Source: Shinella zoogloeoides (GTDB taxonomy: Bacteria; Pseudomonadota; Alphaproteobacteria; Rhizobiales; Rhizobiaceae). Taken from it: a stretch of 64,000 nucleotides of DNA. Location: contig NZ_CP093528.1 in assembly GCF_022682305.1 (NCBI RefSeq), positions 1,315,501 through 1,379,500 of the forward strand. The letters run 5' to 3'. How positions within the stretch are numbered: the first letter of the stretch is position 1; each line of letters begins with the position of its first letter. Below are positions 29,010 to 38,169 of this stretch, piece after piece. The position numbers and the translations under genes are program-made. The notes under the pieces were generated by a model. That model was not told the DNA's origin and made no database searches. It worked only from the letters and a program-made list of their open reading frames with translations.

Positions 29010-29482
29010 GCCTGCCGGTCGCCATAGGCGGCAGGTTCTTCCGTCTCCTCGGGCGCGGCGCCGAAGCCGTGCATCTTCAACGCCCATTGCAGGCCGATCG
29101 CACCGCCCTTGACCGGCTGCAGCAGAAGCAGCGAGAGGATGAGCGTGATCGGCACCCAGATGGCGAGATGCTGCCACGTCGTGAGCGGCCAGATGAGGTC
29201 CGTCCCCATATAGCCGCCGACGACGATGTGGCCGACGATGGTGATGACGAGATAGGGCGGCAGGTCGTCGGCGCGCTGGTGGGTATAGTCCTCGCCGCAG
29301 GCCGCGCAATGATCCACCGGCTTGACATAGGCGCGGAAGAGGCGGCCGGTGCCGCAGGCCGGGCAGCGGCTCAGAAGGCCCCGCTTGATGGAGCGTCCGA
29401 CGGGGCGTTCCTGGGAAGGGGCATCCGGCGCGCCGCCGAAATGCATCGTGCCGCCGGTCGTCTCATTCGCCTGCATGTCCAT
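29006..29482 (-). CDS. DUF983 membrane protein with zinc-ribbon cysteines
   Basis: A 158-residue protein with four cysteines in CPACGTGRLF and CAACGEDY (near residues 40-63), a likely zinc ribbon, followed by two membrane segments near residues 76-98 and 106-126. This matches DUF983, common in alphaproteobacteria and of unknown function. It lies between rnr and the NUDIX gene on the same strand, 29 bases after rnr. Confidence 0.85.
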   Translation of the reverse strand: MDMQANETTGGTMHFGGAPDAPSQERPVGRSIKRGLLSRCPACGTGRLFRAYVKPVDHCAACGEDYTHQRADDLPPYLVITIVGHIVVGGYMGTDLIWPLTTWQHLAIWVPITLILSLLLLQPVKGGAIGLQWALKMHGFGAAPEETEEPAAYGDRQA

Positions 29483-29511
29483 GTCCTTCCTGCCTGTGCA
29501 TCGGCTCCGGC

Positions 29512-31863
29512 CTAGCGTCTCCCGCGCGGCGGGCGCGTGCCCGGCTGGCGCTTCGGCGCGCTGTTCCTGCGCCGGCCCGACTTGTGGAACGAGCGCACCG
29601 CCGTCGGCATCTTGCGCCCTTCGCTGATCATGTCGAACCGGAGCGAGCCGGCAAGCGGAACCGCTTCTGCCAGCTTCACGCGCACCTCGTCGCCGAGACG
29701 GTAGCCAAGTCCGGTCTTCTCGCCTGAAAGCGCCTGATGGGCCTCGTCGTAGATATAATAGTCGCGTCCGAGCATGGATATAGGCACGAAACCGTCGGCG
29801 CCATATTCCGGCAGAGTGACAAAAAGTCCCGCCTTGGTGACGCCGGAAACGCGCCCGTCGAACTCCTCGCCGATACGGCCGGCGAGGTGATGGGCGATCA
29901 GCCGGTCCACCGTGTCGCGCTCGGCCGCCATGGCGCGGCGCTCGAAGGTGGAGATTTCGGCGGCGATGTCGTCGAGCACCGCTTCCTCGTCCGGCGTGAT
30001 GCCCCCTTCGCCAAGCCCGAGCGAACCGACCAGCGCCCGGTGCACGATCAGGTCCGCATAGCGGCGGATCGGTGAGGTGAAATGGGCGTATTTCATGAGG
30101 TTCAGGCCGAAATGGCCGATATTCTCGGGACTGTAGATCGCCTGGCTCTGCGAGCGCAGTACCATCTCGCTCACCATCTGCTCGAACGGCTTGTCCTTGG
30201 CCTTGGCGAGGATGCCGTTGAAGTGGTTGGAGCGCATGTTGCCGCCCTTGGCGAGCGAGATGTCGAGCGTCTGGAGAAACTCGCGCAGCACCTCCTGCTT
30301 GGCAAGCGAGGGGGCGTCGTGCACGCGATAGACGAGCGCCTGCTTCTTCTTCTCCAGCGTCTCGGCGGCCGCGACGTTGGCCTGGATCATCATCTCCTCG
30401 ATGAGCTTGTGCGCATCGAGCCGCGGCGGCACGAAGACCCGGTCCACGGTGCCGTCTTCCTTCAGCAGGATCTTGCGCTCCGGCATGTCGAGTTCGAGCG
30501 GCTGGCGACGGTTCCGGCCGACCGTCATGATGCGATAGGCCTGCCAGAGCGGCTTCAGGATCGTCTCGAGGATCGGGCCTGTCTTGTTGTCCGGCGCGCC
30601 GTCTATGGCGGCCTGCGCCTGTTGGTATGACAGCTTGGCCGCGCTCTTCATCATGATGCGGTGGAAGGTGTGGCTGGCCTTGCGGCCCTCGTGGGAGAAG
30701 ACCATGCGCACGGCCAGCGCCGGGCGGTCGACGCCCTCCTTCAGCGAGCAGAGATCGTTGGAGATGCGCTCCGGCAGCATGGGCACCACGCGGTCGGGGA
30801 AATAGACCGAGTTGCCGCGCTTCAGCGCCTCGCGGTCGAGCGCCGATTTCGGGCGCACATAGTAGCTGACGTCGGCGATGGCGACGGTGACGATCACGCC
30901 GCCCGGATTGTCGGGCGAGGTATCCAGCTCGGCGAAGACCGCGTCGTCGTGGTCCTTGGCGTCGGCGGGGTCGATGGTGATGAGCGGGAGGCTGCGCCAG
31001 TCCTCGCGGTGCGACATGGTGGCCGGGCCGGCGGCTTCCGCCTCGCGGATGACCGCGTCGGGGAAGATATAGGGAATGCCGTGGGCGTGGATGGCGATCA
31101 TCGAGATCGCCTTTTCCGAGGCGACCGAGCCGACCACGCCCTTGACCTGCGCGCGTGGCAGGCCGTAGCGGCCCATGCGCACGACGTCGATCTCGACGAG
31201 ATCGCCGTCCCTGGCGTCCGCCGTGAACTGTGCGTCGACTTCCATTTCCTCGCCGCGCCGGTCGATGGGCATGATGCGCCCGCCGCCGCCCGCCATGGAG
31301 CGGAAGACGCCCATGCCGGAATTCTTCTTCTTGTCGAGAACCTTGATGACGCGGCCTGTATAGGTCGGCCCGCCGCGTTCCTTCGCGGGGAAGATTTTTG
31401 CGAGCACCCGATCACCAAGGCCGGCCACCGGGGCCTTGTCCTTGCGCGGGCCGCCCGACTGGCGGATCAGCACGGCGGGGGCGACGCCCGCGTCGTCGAG
31501 CCATTCGGCCGGGCGGCCGATCAGCTCGCCGTCGACGTCGCGCGTGGTGATGTCGAGCACGGTGACGGGGGGAAGCGCGCCGGGCCGCACCAGCGACTTG
31601 CGGCGCTTTTCCAGAAGCCCGTCTTCCTCGAAGGATTTCAGCAGCGCCTTCAATTCGACGCGCGCCTCGCCCTTCAGGCCGAAGGCCTTGGCGATCTCGC
31701 GCTTGGAGGCCTGTTCCGGGTTCTCGGCGATGAAACGCAGCAGCACGTCGCGCGGCGGGACGGCGCCATGGATGACCGGGGTGTCATTGGCAGGCGGCAG
31801 GTCACGGCCCGCGCGGCCGGGCCGCCTTTCGTGTCCTGCCCGGCTGCGTGGTTCCTTCGTCAT
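29512..31863 (-). CDS. rnr: Ribonuclease R
   Basis: Processive 3'-5' exoribonuclease able to degrade structured RNA. The 783-residue product has an N-terminal helix-turn-helix (residues 37-95), cold-shock RNA-binding domains, the RNB catalytic domain with ITIDPADAKDHDDAVFAELD near residue 291 (four clustered aspartates) and a C-terminal S1 domain near 640-725. The tail is strongly basic (PKRQPGTRPPRGRR). It begins four bases after the topA stop, so the two are cotranscribed. Confidence 0.95.
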   Translation of the reverse strand: MTKEPRSRAGHERRPGRAGRDLPPANDTPVIHGAVPPRDVLLRFIAENPEQASKREIAKAFGLKGEARVELKALLKSFEEDGLLEKRRKSLVRPGALPPVTVLDITTRDVDGELIGRPAEWLDDAGVAPAVLIRQSGGPRKDKAPVAGLGDRVLAKIFPAKERGGPTYTGRVIKVLDKKKNSGMGVFRSMAGGGGRIMPIDRRGEEMEVDAQFTADARDGDLVEIDVVRMGRYGLPRAQVKGVVGSVASEKAISMIAIHAHGIPYIFPDAVIREAEAAGPATMSHREDWRSLPLITIDPADAKDHDDAVFAELDTSPDNPGGVIVTVAIADVSYYVRPKSALDREALKRGNSVYFPDRVVPMLPERISNDLCSLKEGVDRPALAVRMVFSHEGRKASHTFHRIMMKSAAKLSYQQAQAAIDGAPDNKTGPILETILKPLWQAYRIMTVGRNRRQPLELDMPERKILLKEDGTVDRVFVPPRLDAHKLIEEMMIQANVAAAETLEKKKQALVYRVHDAPSLAKQEVLREFLQTLDISLAKGGNMRSNHFNGILAKAKDKPFEQMVSEMVLRSQSQAIYSPENIGHFGLNLMKYAHFTSPIRRYADLIVHRALVGSLGLGEGGITPDEEAVLDDIAAEISTFERRAMAAERDTVDRLIAHHLAGRIGEEFDGRVSGVTKAGLFVTLPEYGADGFVPISMLGRDYYIYDEAHQALSGEKTGLGYRLGDEVRVKLAEAVPLAGSLRFDMISEGRKMPTAVRSFHKSGRRRNSAPKRQPGTRPPRGRR

Positions 31864-31867
31864 GGCC

Positions 31868-34525
31868 TCAAGCCTTCTTTGCCTTGGCTGCTGTCTTGGG
31901 CTTGGCCGCAGCCTTCGCCTTCGGCTTCGCCGTCTTGGTCTCGTCGGACTTAGCCTTGGCCGTCTTCGCCTTTGCCGGGGCCTTCGCCTTGCCCTTGGCA
32001 GGCGTCTTGCCCGCCTTCTCGGCGATCAGCACCAGCGCCTCTTCCAGCGTGACGCTGTCGGCGGCCTTGCTCTTCGGCAGGGTGGCGTTGACCTTGCCCC
32101 AGTTGACATAGGGGCCGTATTTGCCGTCGCGAACGGTGATCGCGCCGCCATCGGGATGATCGCCGAGCGTCTTCAGCGCGGCCGGCGCGGCGCGTCCGCG
32201 GCCCGGACCCTTCGACTGCTTGTCGGCGATCACCGTCACGGCGCGGTTGAGGCCAATGGAGAACACGTCCTCGACGGTCTCCAGGTTCGCATAGCTGCCG
32301 TCATGCAGCAGGAACGGCCCGTAGCGGCCGAGGCCCGCCGAGATCATCTTGCCCGTCTCGGGATGCTGGCCGATGTCGCGCGGCAGCGAGAGCAGGGCAA
32401 GCGCCTTCTCATGGTCGATGCTCGCCGGCGTCCAGCCCTTCGGCAGGCTGGCGCGCTTGGCCTCCTTGCCGTCGCCGCGCTGCACGTAAGGCCCGAAGCG
32501 ACCGGAGCGCAGCGTGACGTCCTCGCCGGTATGCGGGTCCTTGCCGAGGTTCTGCGGCTCGTTGGAAGCCGCAGCCTCCGCATCCGAGCCGCCATCGGCG
32601 GAAAGCTGGCGCGTGTAGTTGCATTCCGGATAGTTCGAGCAGCCGACGAAGGCGCCGAACTTGCCGAGCTTCAGCGAGAGCTTGCCGGTGCCGCACACCT
32701 GGCAGATGCGCGGATCGCTGCCGTCCTCGCGCTTGGGGAAGACGAGCGGGGCGAGTTCCTCGTTCAGCGCATCGAGAACGTTGGTGACGCGCAGTTCCTT
32801 GGTGTCCTCGATCTGGGCGAAGAAATCCTTCCAGAAGTCGCGGAGAACCTGCTTCCAGTCGAGTTCGCCGGCCGAGATCTTGTCGAGCTTCTCTTCGAGA
32901 TCGGCCGTGAAGTCGTATTCGACATAGCGGGTGAAGAAGCTTTCGAGGAAGGCCGTCACGAGGCGGCCCTTGGCTTCCGGGATCAGCTTGCGCTTGTCGA
33001 TGATGATATATTCGCGGTCGCGTAGCGTCGCCAGCGTCGCGGCATAGGTCGACGGGCGGCCGATGCCCAGCTCTTCCATCTTCTTGATGAGCGAGGCTTC
33101 GGAGTAGCGCGGCGGCGGCTCGGTGAAGTGCTGCGTGGCATTGATCTTCTGCTTGGCGACCGCCTCGTTGGCGTTGATCTCGGGCAGGCGGCCGTCCTCG
33201 TCACCGTCGTCCGACTGCTCGCCGTCTTCCTTCTGGTCCGTATAGGCGGCGATGAAGCCGTCGAAGCGGATGACGGAGCCGGTGGCGCGCAGGCCTGCCT
33301 TGCGCCCGCCATTGTCCGCCTCGATCTCGACGGTGGTGCGCTCGATCTCGGCCGACGCCATCTGGCTGGCGATGCCGCGCTTCCAGACGAGGTCGTAGAG
33401 GCGGAGCTGGTCGGGGTCGAGATAGCGGCGCACCTGGTCCGGCGTGCGGTCGAAGGAGGTCGGGCGGATCGCCTCGTGGGCTTCCTGGGCGTTCTTGGCC
33501 TTGGTGGAATAGAAGCGGGGCTTTTCCGGCACGTAGCGCGCGCCGAACTGCTCGCCGACGGCCCGGCGGGCCGCGTCGATCGCCTCGGGAGCCATCTGCA
33601 CGCCGTCGGTACGCATATAGGTGATGAGACCGACCGTCTCGCCGCCGATGTCGATACCTTCATAGAGCCGCTGCGCAACCTGCATGGTGCGCGAAGCCGA
33701 GAAGCCGAGCTTGGAGGAGGCGGCCTGTTGCAGCGTGGATGTGGTGAAGGGCGGTGCGGGGTTGCGCTTCGTCGGCTTGGCCTCGACGCTTTCGACCCGG
33801 TAGGCCGCGCCGTCGAGCAGCGTCTTGAGGCGGTTCGCCTCCTCGCCATTGCCGATGGACTTCGCCTGCAGGCGCTTGCCCTCGGCCGAGACGAGGCGCG
33901 CCTCGAACTCATCGCCGCGCGGCGTCTTCAGGAGGGCGGAGAGGTTCCAGTATTCTTCCGAGACGAAACGCTCGATCTCGGACTCGCGATCGCAGACGAG
34001 GCGCAGCGCGACGGACTGCACGCGGCCAGCCGAGCGCGCGCCGGGCAGCTTGCGCCACAGGACGGGCGACAGGTTGAAGCCGACGAGATAGTCGAGCGCG
34101 CGGCGGGCAAGATAGGCGTCCACCAGCGCGATGTCGATATCGCGCGGATTGCGCATGGCGTCGAGCACGGCCGATTTGGTGATGGCGTTGAAGACGACGC
34201 GCTGGACCGGCTTGTCGCCGATGACCCGCTTCTTCTTGAGCACGTCCAGAACGTGCCAGGAAATGGCTTCACCCTCGCGATCCGGGTCGGTTGCGAGAAT
34301 GAGGCCGTCGGAGGATTTTACCGCGTCGGCGATGTCCTTCATGCGCTTGGCCGATGCGCTGTCGACTTCCCAGGACATTTCGAAGTCCTCGTCCGGGCGC
34401 ACGGAACCGTCCTTGGCGGGCAGGTCGCGCACATGGCCGAAGGAGGCCAGCACCTTGTAGCCGGGGCCGAGATACTTGTTGATCGTCTTGGCCTTGGCAG
34501 GCGATTCCACAACTACAACATTCAT
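31868..34525 (-). CDS. topA: DNA topoisomerase I (TopA)
   Basis: Type IA topoisomerase that relaxes negative supercoils. The 885-residue product starts with the TOPRIM motif VVVESPAKAKTINKYLG, has the active tyrosine in LITYMRTDGVQM near residue 303, and one Cys4 zinc motif (CQVC ... CSNYPEC) near residue 610. Four or more GRFGPYVxxG-type repeats follow. The last 50 residues are Lys/Ala/Pro-rich and histone-like. MTMNVV at 34531 is an alternative start; MNVVVVES is the family N-terminus. Confidence 0.96.
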   Translation of the reverse strand: MNVVVVESPAKAKTINKYLGPGYKVLASFGHVRDLPAKDGSVRPDEDFEMSWEVDSASAKRMKDIADAVKSSDGLILATDPDREGEAISWHVLDVLKKKRVIGDKPVQRVVFNAITKSAVLDAMRNPRDIDIALVDAYLARRALDYLVGFNLSPVLWRKLPGARSAGRVQSVALRLVCDRESEIERFVSEEYWNLSALLKTPRGDEFEARLVSAEGKRLQAKSIGNGEEANRLKTLLDGAAYRVESVEAKPTKRNPAPPFTTSTLQQAASSKLGFSASRTMQVAQRLYEGIDIGGETVGLITYMRTDGVQMAPEAIDAARRAVGEQFGARYVPEKPRFYSTKAKNAQEAHEAIRPTSFDRTPDQVRRYLDPDQLRLYDLVWKRGIASQMASAEIERTTVEIEADNGGRKAGLRATGSVIRFDGFIAAYTDQKEDGEQSDDGDEDGRLPEINANEAVAKQKINATQHFTEPPPRYSEASLIKKMEELGIGRPSTYAATLATLRDREYIIIDKRKLIPEAKGRLVTAFLESFFTRYVEYDFTADLEEKLDKISAGELDWKQVLRDFWKDFFAQIEDTKELRVTNVLDALNEELAPLVFPKREDGSDPRICQVCGTGKLSLKLGKFGAFVGCSNYPECNYTRQLSADGGSDAEAAASNEPQNLGKDPHTGEDVTLRSGRFGPYVQRGDGKEAKRASLPKGWTPASIDHEKALALLSLPRDIGQHPETGKMISAGLGRYGPFLLHDGSYANLETVEDVFSIGLNRAVTVIADKQSKGPGRGRAAPAALKTLGDHPDGGAITVRDGKYGPYVNWGKVNATLPKSKAADSVTLEEALVLIAEKAGKTPAKGKAKAPAKAKTAKAKSDETKTAKPKAKAAAKPKTAAKAKKA

Positions 34526-34847
34526 CGTCATTTTCTCTGATGCCGGGCGCCGCGCGATCGGACGCGGGGCGAAAGGGGCGTTTGTCCGCCGGAAAGTCGT
34601 GGTCTCGACATGAACAGGGAAAGCGTCCCGGTCAAGAGGTGGGGGCAAAATTTAGCAATACAACGCGATGCAACCATATGGGGATATTTTTTGGTGCGCA
34701 CCAATAGATGCAACTTGCCTTGCAAGATATGCAACCAATAAGAGAAATGAGTGATGTTGCAATTATTGATATTGGTTGTATGGTCGTATATGCATGAATT
34801 TCGCAACCTATGGGGGATTTTTGCATCGTGGATGCAACGGGGGTGCC
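34526..34847. other. AT-rich gap upstream of topA with repeated GATGCAAC-type motifs
   Basis: This 322-base divergent gap between topA and a small gene is much richer in A and T than its surroundings. Copies of the core GCAAC occur at 34670, 34710, 34731, 34803 and 34834, with inverted forms at 34756-34761 (GTTGCA) and 34770-34778 (TATTGGTTG). A perfect dyad TTGCATC-GTG-GATGCAA covers 34821-34837. It should hold both promoters; no standard regulator site is recognised. Confidence 0.6.
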
Positions 34848-35102
34848 ATGAACCTGAAGCCAGCCAAACCCGCCCAGCCGCAGCATGGGGTGGAAGAAAA
34901 TATCGCCTATGTGCGCCAGATGCTGGGTGAGTTGCGCGCCGTCGCGCACAACGAAGGCGCCGACATGCTGCGGTACTTCATCGAAATGGCCTATGTGGAG
35001 GCAGGGGACATCCTGTCCGGCTTCCGGCCGCTGTCAATCCGGGAGAATCGAGACCGTACCCCCGGCGTGCCGTTGAATCCGGCCGGCAAGGTCAAGCTCT
35101 AG
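34848..35102 (+). CDS. 84-residue conserved-looking hypothetical protein
   Basis: A soluble protein of 84 residues with the central helical block ENIAYVRQMLGELRAVAHNE (near residues 17-36) followed by GADMLRYFIEMAYVEAGDIL. I do not recognise a named family. The start at 34848 follows GGGGGTGCC and begins MNLKPAKP. Its last 23 codons overlap the 3' end of dprA on the opposite strand (35034-35102). Regular codon use and the amphipathic helix pattern support a real gene. The dense motif cluster upstream suggests it is regulated. Confidence 0.65.
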   Translation: MNLKPAKPAQPQHGVEENIAYVRQMLGELRAVAHNEGADMLRYFIEMAYVEAGDILSGFRPLSIRENRDRTPGVPLNPAGKVKL

Positions 35103-36185
35103 CAGCACCAGATAGACGGTCGCCGGCGCGATGCCCGTGTGGCGGATGATGTCGTCGATTTCAGCCGGCACCTGGCTCAGGGCGTCCGCGACGCGCTCGC
35201 GCTCGCCGTCGTTCGGCGGTGCGATCAGGCCCGGCCTTGCATCCCGCGGCGGCTCGCTTGCGCCGGGGCGCGGGGCAAAAAGATCGGGTTCGCAAAGCGG
35301 GCGAAGCGCCTCCAGCACATCCTGCGGCGTCGTGACGATCGTCGCGCCGTCCTTCAGGAGGCCATTGGTGCCTTCGCAGCGCGGATCGAGCGGCGAGCCG
35401 GGCACGGCGAAGACCTGTCGGCCGAAATCCCCCGCATTGCGCGCCGTGATCAGCGAGCCGGAGCGCATCGCGGCCTCCACCACGACGAGGCCGAGCGACA
35501 TGCCGGCGATCAGCCGGTTGCGGCGGGGAAAGTCGCGCGCCCGCGGCTCCCAGCCGAAGGGCATTTCGCTGATCGCAAGGCCCTGCCCATGCGTGAGTTC
35601 ATCCAGAAGGCCGATATTTTCCGGCGGATAGGGCTTGTCGAGGCCGCCCGCCATGGCGGCGACGGTGCCGGTGTCGAGGCTGGCGCGATGGGCCGCCGTG
35701 TCGATGCCGCGCGCAAGGCCGGAGACGATCGTGTAGCCGGTGCGGCCGATCTCTCGCGCCAGCAGGCTTGCGAATTTCATGCCGGAGATCGAGGCGTTGC
35801 GCGCGCCGACGATGCCGACGGCCGGCGCCGCGGCAACCGCGCGGTTGCCCTTGACGGCAAGCAGCGGCGGCGCGCCGTCGATCTGGCGCAGGAAAGGCGG
35901 ATAGTCCGGCTCGCCGATGCCGACGAAGGCCGCGCCGTGCCGTTCCGCGATCTCCAGTTCGCGCTCGGCTTCGCCTCTGCTGGCCACACGGATGCTGCGC
36001 GATGCCCCGCCGCGGCGGGAAAGCTCCGGCAGCATCTCCAGCGCCGTCTCGGCGCTGCCGAAATGATTGATCAGTTCGCGGAAGGTGACCGGTCCGACAT
36101 TGTCGCTGCGGATGAGCCGCAGCCAGGCGATCCTCTGTCTTTCCGTCAGCGCAATTCCCCGTGTCCCTGCGCTGCGGTCGTCCAT
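35034..36185 (-). CDS. dprA: DNA-processing protein DprA
   Basis: Binds incoming single-stranded DNA and loads RecA during transformation; its role in rhizobia is unclear. The 383-residue product has an N-terminal SAM-like region, the Rossmann DprA domain with VGIVGARNAS near residue 122 and SGLARGIDTAAH near residue 154, SRRNR-like FPRRNRLIAG, and a C-terminal winged helix near 320-375. The start MDDRSAGTRG at 36185 lies two bases after plsY. Its end overlaps a small opposite-strand gene. Confidence 0.93.
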   Translation of the reverse strand: MDDRSAGTRGIALTERQRIAWLRLIRSDNVGPVTFRELINHFGSAETALEMLPELSRRGGASRSIRVASRGEAERELEIAERHGAAFVGIGEPDYPPFLRQIDGAPPLLAVKGNRAVAAAPAVGIVGARNASISGMKFASLLAREIGRTGYTIVSGLARGIDTAAHRASLDTGTVAAMAGGLDKPYPPENIGLLDELTHGQGLAISEMPFGWEPRARDFPRRNRLIAGMSLGLVVVEAAMRSGSLITARNAGDFGRQVFAVPGSPLDPRCEGTNGLLKDGATIVTTPQDVLEALRPLCEPDLFAPRPGASEPPRDARPGLIAPPNDGERERVADALSQVPAEIDDIIRHTGIAPATVYLVLLELDLAGRIQRHAGGTVSILPD

Positions 36186-36187
36186 GG

Positions 36188-36802
36188 CTATCCCTTGCTG
36201 CCGATCCTGCTTTCGGTGCCGTTGAGCAGGCGGCCGATATTGGCGCGATGCTTCCACCAGGTGATCACGGTGAGGATGGCGAAGAGCAGCGCCACCTTCT
36301 CGTTTCCGGTAAACCACAATACAACCGGAGATACGGCGGTTGCAACCAGGGCCGAGAGGGACGAATAGCGGGTGAGGTAGGCAAGCCCGATCCACACCAC
36401 CGCAAAGACCGCGACCATGACCGGCACGAGGCCGAGCAGCACGCCGACATAGGTGGCGACGCCCTTGCCGCCCTTGAAGCCGAGCCAGACGGGGAAGAGA
36501 TGACCGAGGAAGGCCGCGAGGCCCGCCGCAATGCCGGCGTCGAGGCCCCAGCGCGAGGCGATGGCCGCCGCCGCCGTGCCCTTCAGGGCATCGAGCAGCA
36601 GGGTCGCTGCGGCGAGTTTCTTGTTGCCGGTGCGCAGCACGTTGGTCGCGCCGATATTGCCGGAGCCGATCTGCCGCACGTCGCCAAGCCCGGCCATGCG
36701 GGTGAGGATCAGGCCGAAAGGAATGGAGCCGAGAAGATAGCCGAAGGCGAGGGCGGCAAGCGTCGGCAGGCCGCCGAGCTGCCAGGTGAAGATGTCGGTC
36801 AC
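36188..36802 (-). CDS. plsY: Glycerol-3-phosphate acyltransferase PlsY
   Basis: Membrane enzyme transferring an acyl group from acyl-phosphate to glycerol-3-phosphate, the first step of phospholipid synthesis. The 204-residue product has five membrane segments and the family motifs [11 protein letters not shown] (near 26), [12 protein letters not shown] (near 42) and [16 protein letters not shown] (near 108). It lies between dprA and the pyrC-like gene on the same strand, two bases before dprA. Confidence 0.95.
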   Translation of the reverse strand: MTDIFTWQLGGLPTLAALAFGYLLGSIPFGLILTRMAGLGDVRQIGSGNIGATNVLRTGNKKLAAATLLLDALKGTAAAAIASRWGLDAGIAAGLAAFLGHLFPVWLGFKGGKGVATYVGVLLGLVPVMVAVFAVVWIGLAYLTRYSSLSALVATAVSPVVLWFTGNEKVALLFAILTVITWWKHRANIGRLLNGTESRIGSKG

Positions 36803-36876
36803 GTCAGTTCTCCCCCGAAACCTTGCTTGGGCCGCCCGCCGGGACTGTCCCTTCCGGCGAACGGCGGCGCGGACGC

Positions 36877-38169
36877 TCAGCCGAGCGAGTGCACCCGTTT
36901 GCCGGCAACATAGGTGCTAACGGCGCGCCCCGTAAAGCGGGCATCTTCGAACGGCGTGTTCTTCGAGCGCGAAACGAAGCAGTCCTTCGTGGCGAGCCAC
37001 GGCTCGTCGGGATCGATCAGCACGATGTCGGCGCGCGCGCCCGGTGCGAGCGTTCCGGCATCGAGGCCGAAGATCTTCGCCGGCCGCGTGGAAAGCGCAT
37101 CGATGAGGCGCATCAGCGGGACTTCGCCGCTGTGATGCAGCCGCAGCGCCGCCGCCAGCATGGTTTCGAGGCCGATCGCGCCGTCCGCCGCATCCGCGAA
37201 GGGCAGGCGCTTGGTGTCGACGTCCTGTGGATCGTGCGAGGAGACGATGATGTCGATCTCGCCCCTCGCCAGCGCATCCACCATCGCCTTGCGGTCATCC
37301 TCGCCACGCAGCGGCGGGGAGAGCTTGAAGAAGGTGCGGTATTCGCCGATGTCGTTCTCGTTCAGCGTCAGGTGATTGATCGAAGCCGCGCAGGTGACGT
37401 TCGCGCCGCGCTCGCGGGCGATCTTCACCGCTTCGGCCGATTCCGGCACCGAAATCTGCGCGGCATGGTATTTCGCGCGGGTGAGGGCGGCGATACGCAG
37501 GTCCCGCTCGAGGGGGATCAGTTCGGCCTCGCGCGGCGTGCCGGAAAGGCCGAGCCAGCTCGCCAGCAGCCCCTCGTTCATGACGCCGCCAGCGCCGAGA
37601 TGTCTGTCGCGGGTCTCCAGCGCGATGACGCTGCCGAATTCGCGCGCATAGGTCATGGCGCGGCGCAGCACCTGCGCATTGTGCATCGGGTTGCGCCCGT
37701 TGGTGAAGGCGACCGCGCCGGCATCGCGCAGCAGGCCGAATTCGGTCATCTCCTCGCCAGCGAGGTGCTTGGTGAGCGCCGCGGCAGGATGCACGTTCAC
37801 GACGGCCTTGTCGCGCGCCGCCTTCAGCACGAACTCGACCAGCGCGATATCGTCGATGACGGGATCGGTGTCCGGCATCACGATGAAGGTGGTGACGCCG
37901 CCGGCCGCCGCCGCGCGGGAGGCGGATTCGATGGTCTCGCGGTGCTCGCCGCCCGGCTCGCCGGTGAAGACGCGGGCATCGACGAGGCCGGGGGCGGCGA
38001 TCATGCCGCGCCCGTCGACGGTCTCGGCGCCCTCGGGCGCGCCCTGGTTCTGTGCACCGCTGCCGATCGCGGCGATCCTGCCGTTCTCGATGACGATGGA
38101 ACCGTTCTCGTCGAGATTGCGCGAGGGATCGAGAATGCGGAGGTTTTTCAGGACAATGGTGCGGGTCAT
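36877..38169 (-). CDS. Dihydroorotase-like protein lacking active-site residues (PyrC-like/PyrX)
   Basis: A 430-residue amidohydrolase-fold protein, similar over its full length to type I dihydroorotase, starting [14 protein letters not shown]. The catalytic positions are lost. The usual D-x-H-x-H motif reads DARVF (64-68), FSDDG reads FTNGR (155-159), the ligand histidine of YHICH-S is Gln238 (YHAAQIS), and ATDHAPH reads VSSHDPQ (309-315). It overlaps pyrB by four bases (ATGA). In Pseudomonas, an inactive dihydroorotase homologue is a structural partner of aspartate transcarbamoylase. The same role is inferred here; true dihydroorotase should be encoded elsewhere. Confidence 0.88.
   Translation of the reverse strand: MTRTIVLKNLRILDPSRNLDENGSIVIENGRIAAIGSGAQNQGAPEGAETVDGRGMIAAPGLVDARVFTGEPGGEHRETIESASRAAAAGGVTTFIVMPDTDPVIDDIALVEFVLKAARDKAVVNVHPAAALTKHLAGEEMTEFGLLRDAGAVAFTNGRNPMHNAQVLRRAMTYAREFGSVIALETRDRHLGAGGVMNEGLLASWLGLSGTPREAELIPLERDLRIAALTRAKYHAAQISVPESAEAVKIARERGANVTCAASINHLTLNENDIGEYRTFFKLSPPLRGEDDRKAMVDALARGEIDIIVSSHDPQDVDTKRLPFADAADGAIGLETMLAAALRLHHSGEVPLMRLIDALSTRPAKIFGLDAGTLAPGARADIVLIDPDEPWLATKDCFVSRSKNTPFEDARFTGRAVSTYVAGKRVHSLG

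Noticed and set aside
33128..34540. 470-residue plus-strand frame inside topA
   Set aside because: Antisense shadow; topA motifs on the other strand are unambiguous.
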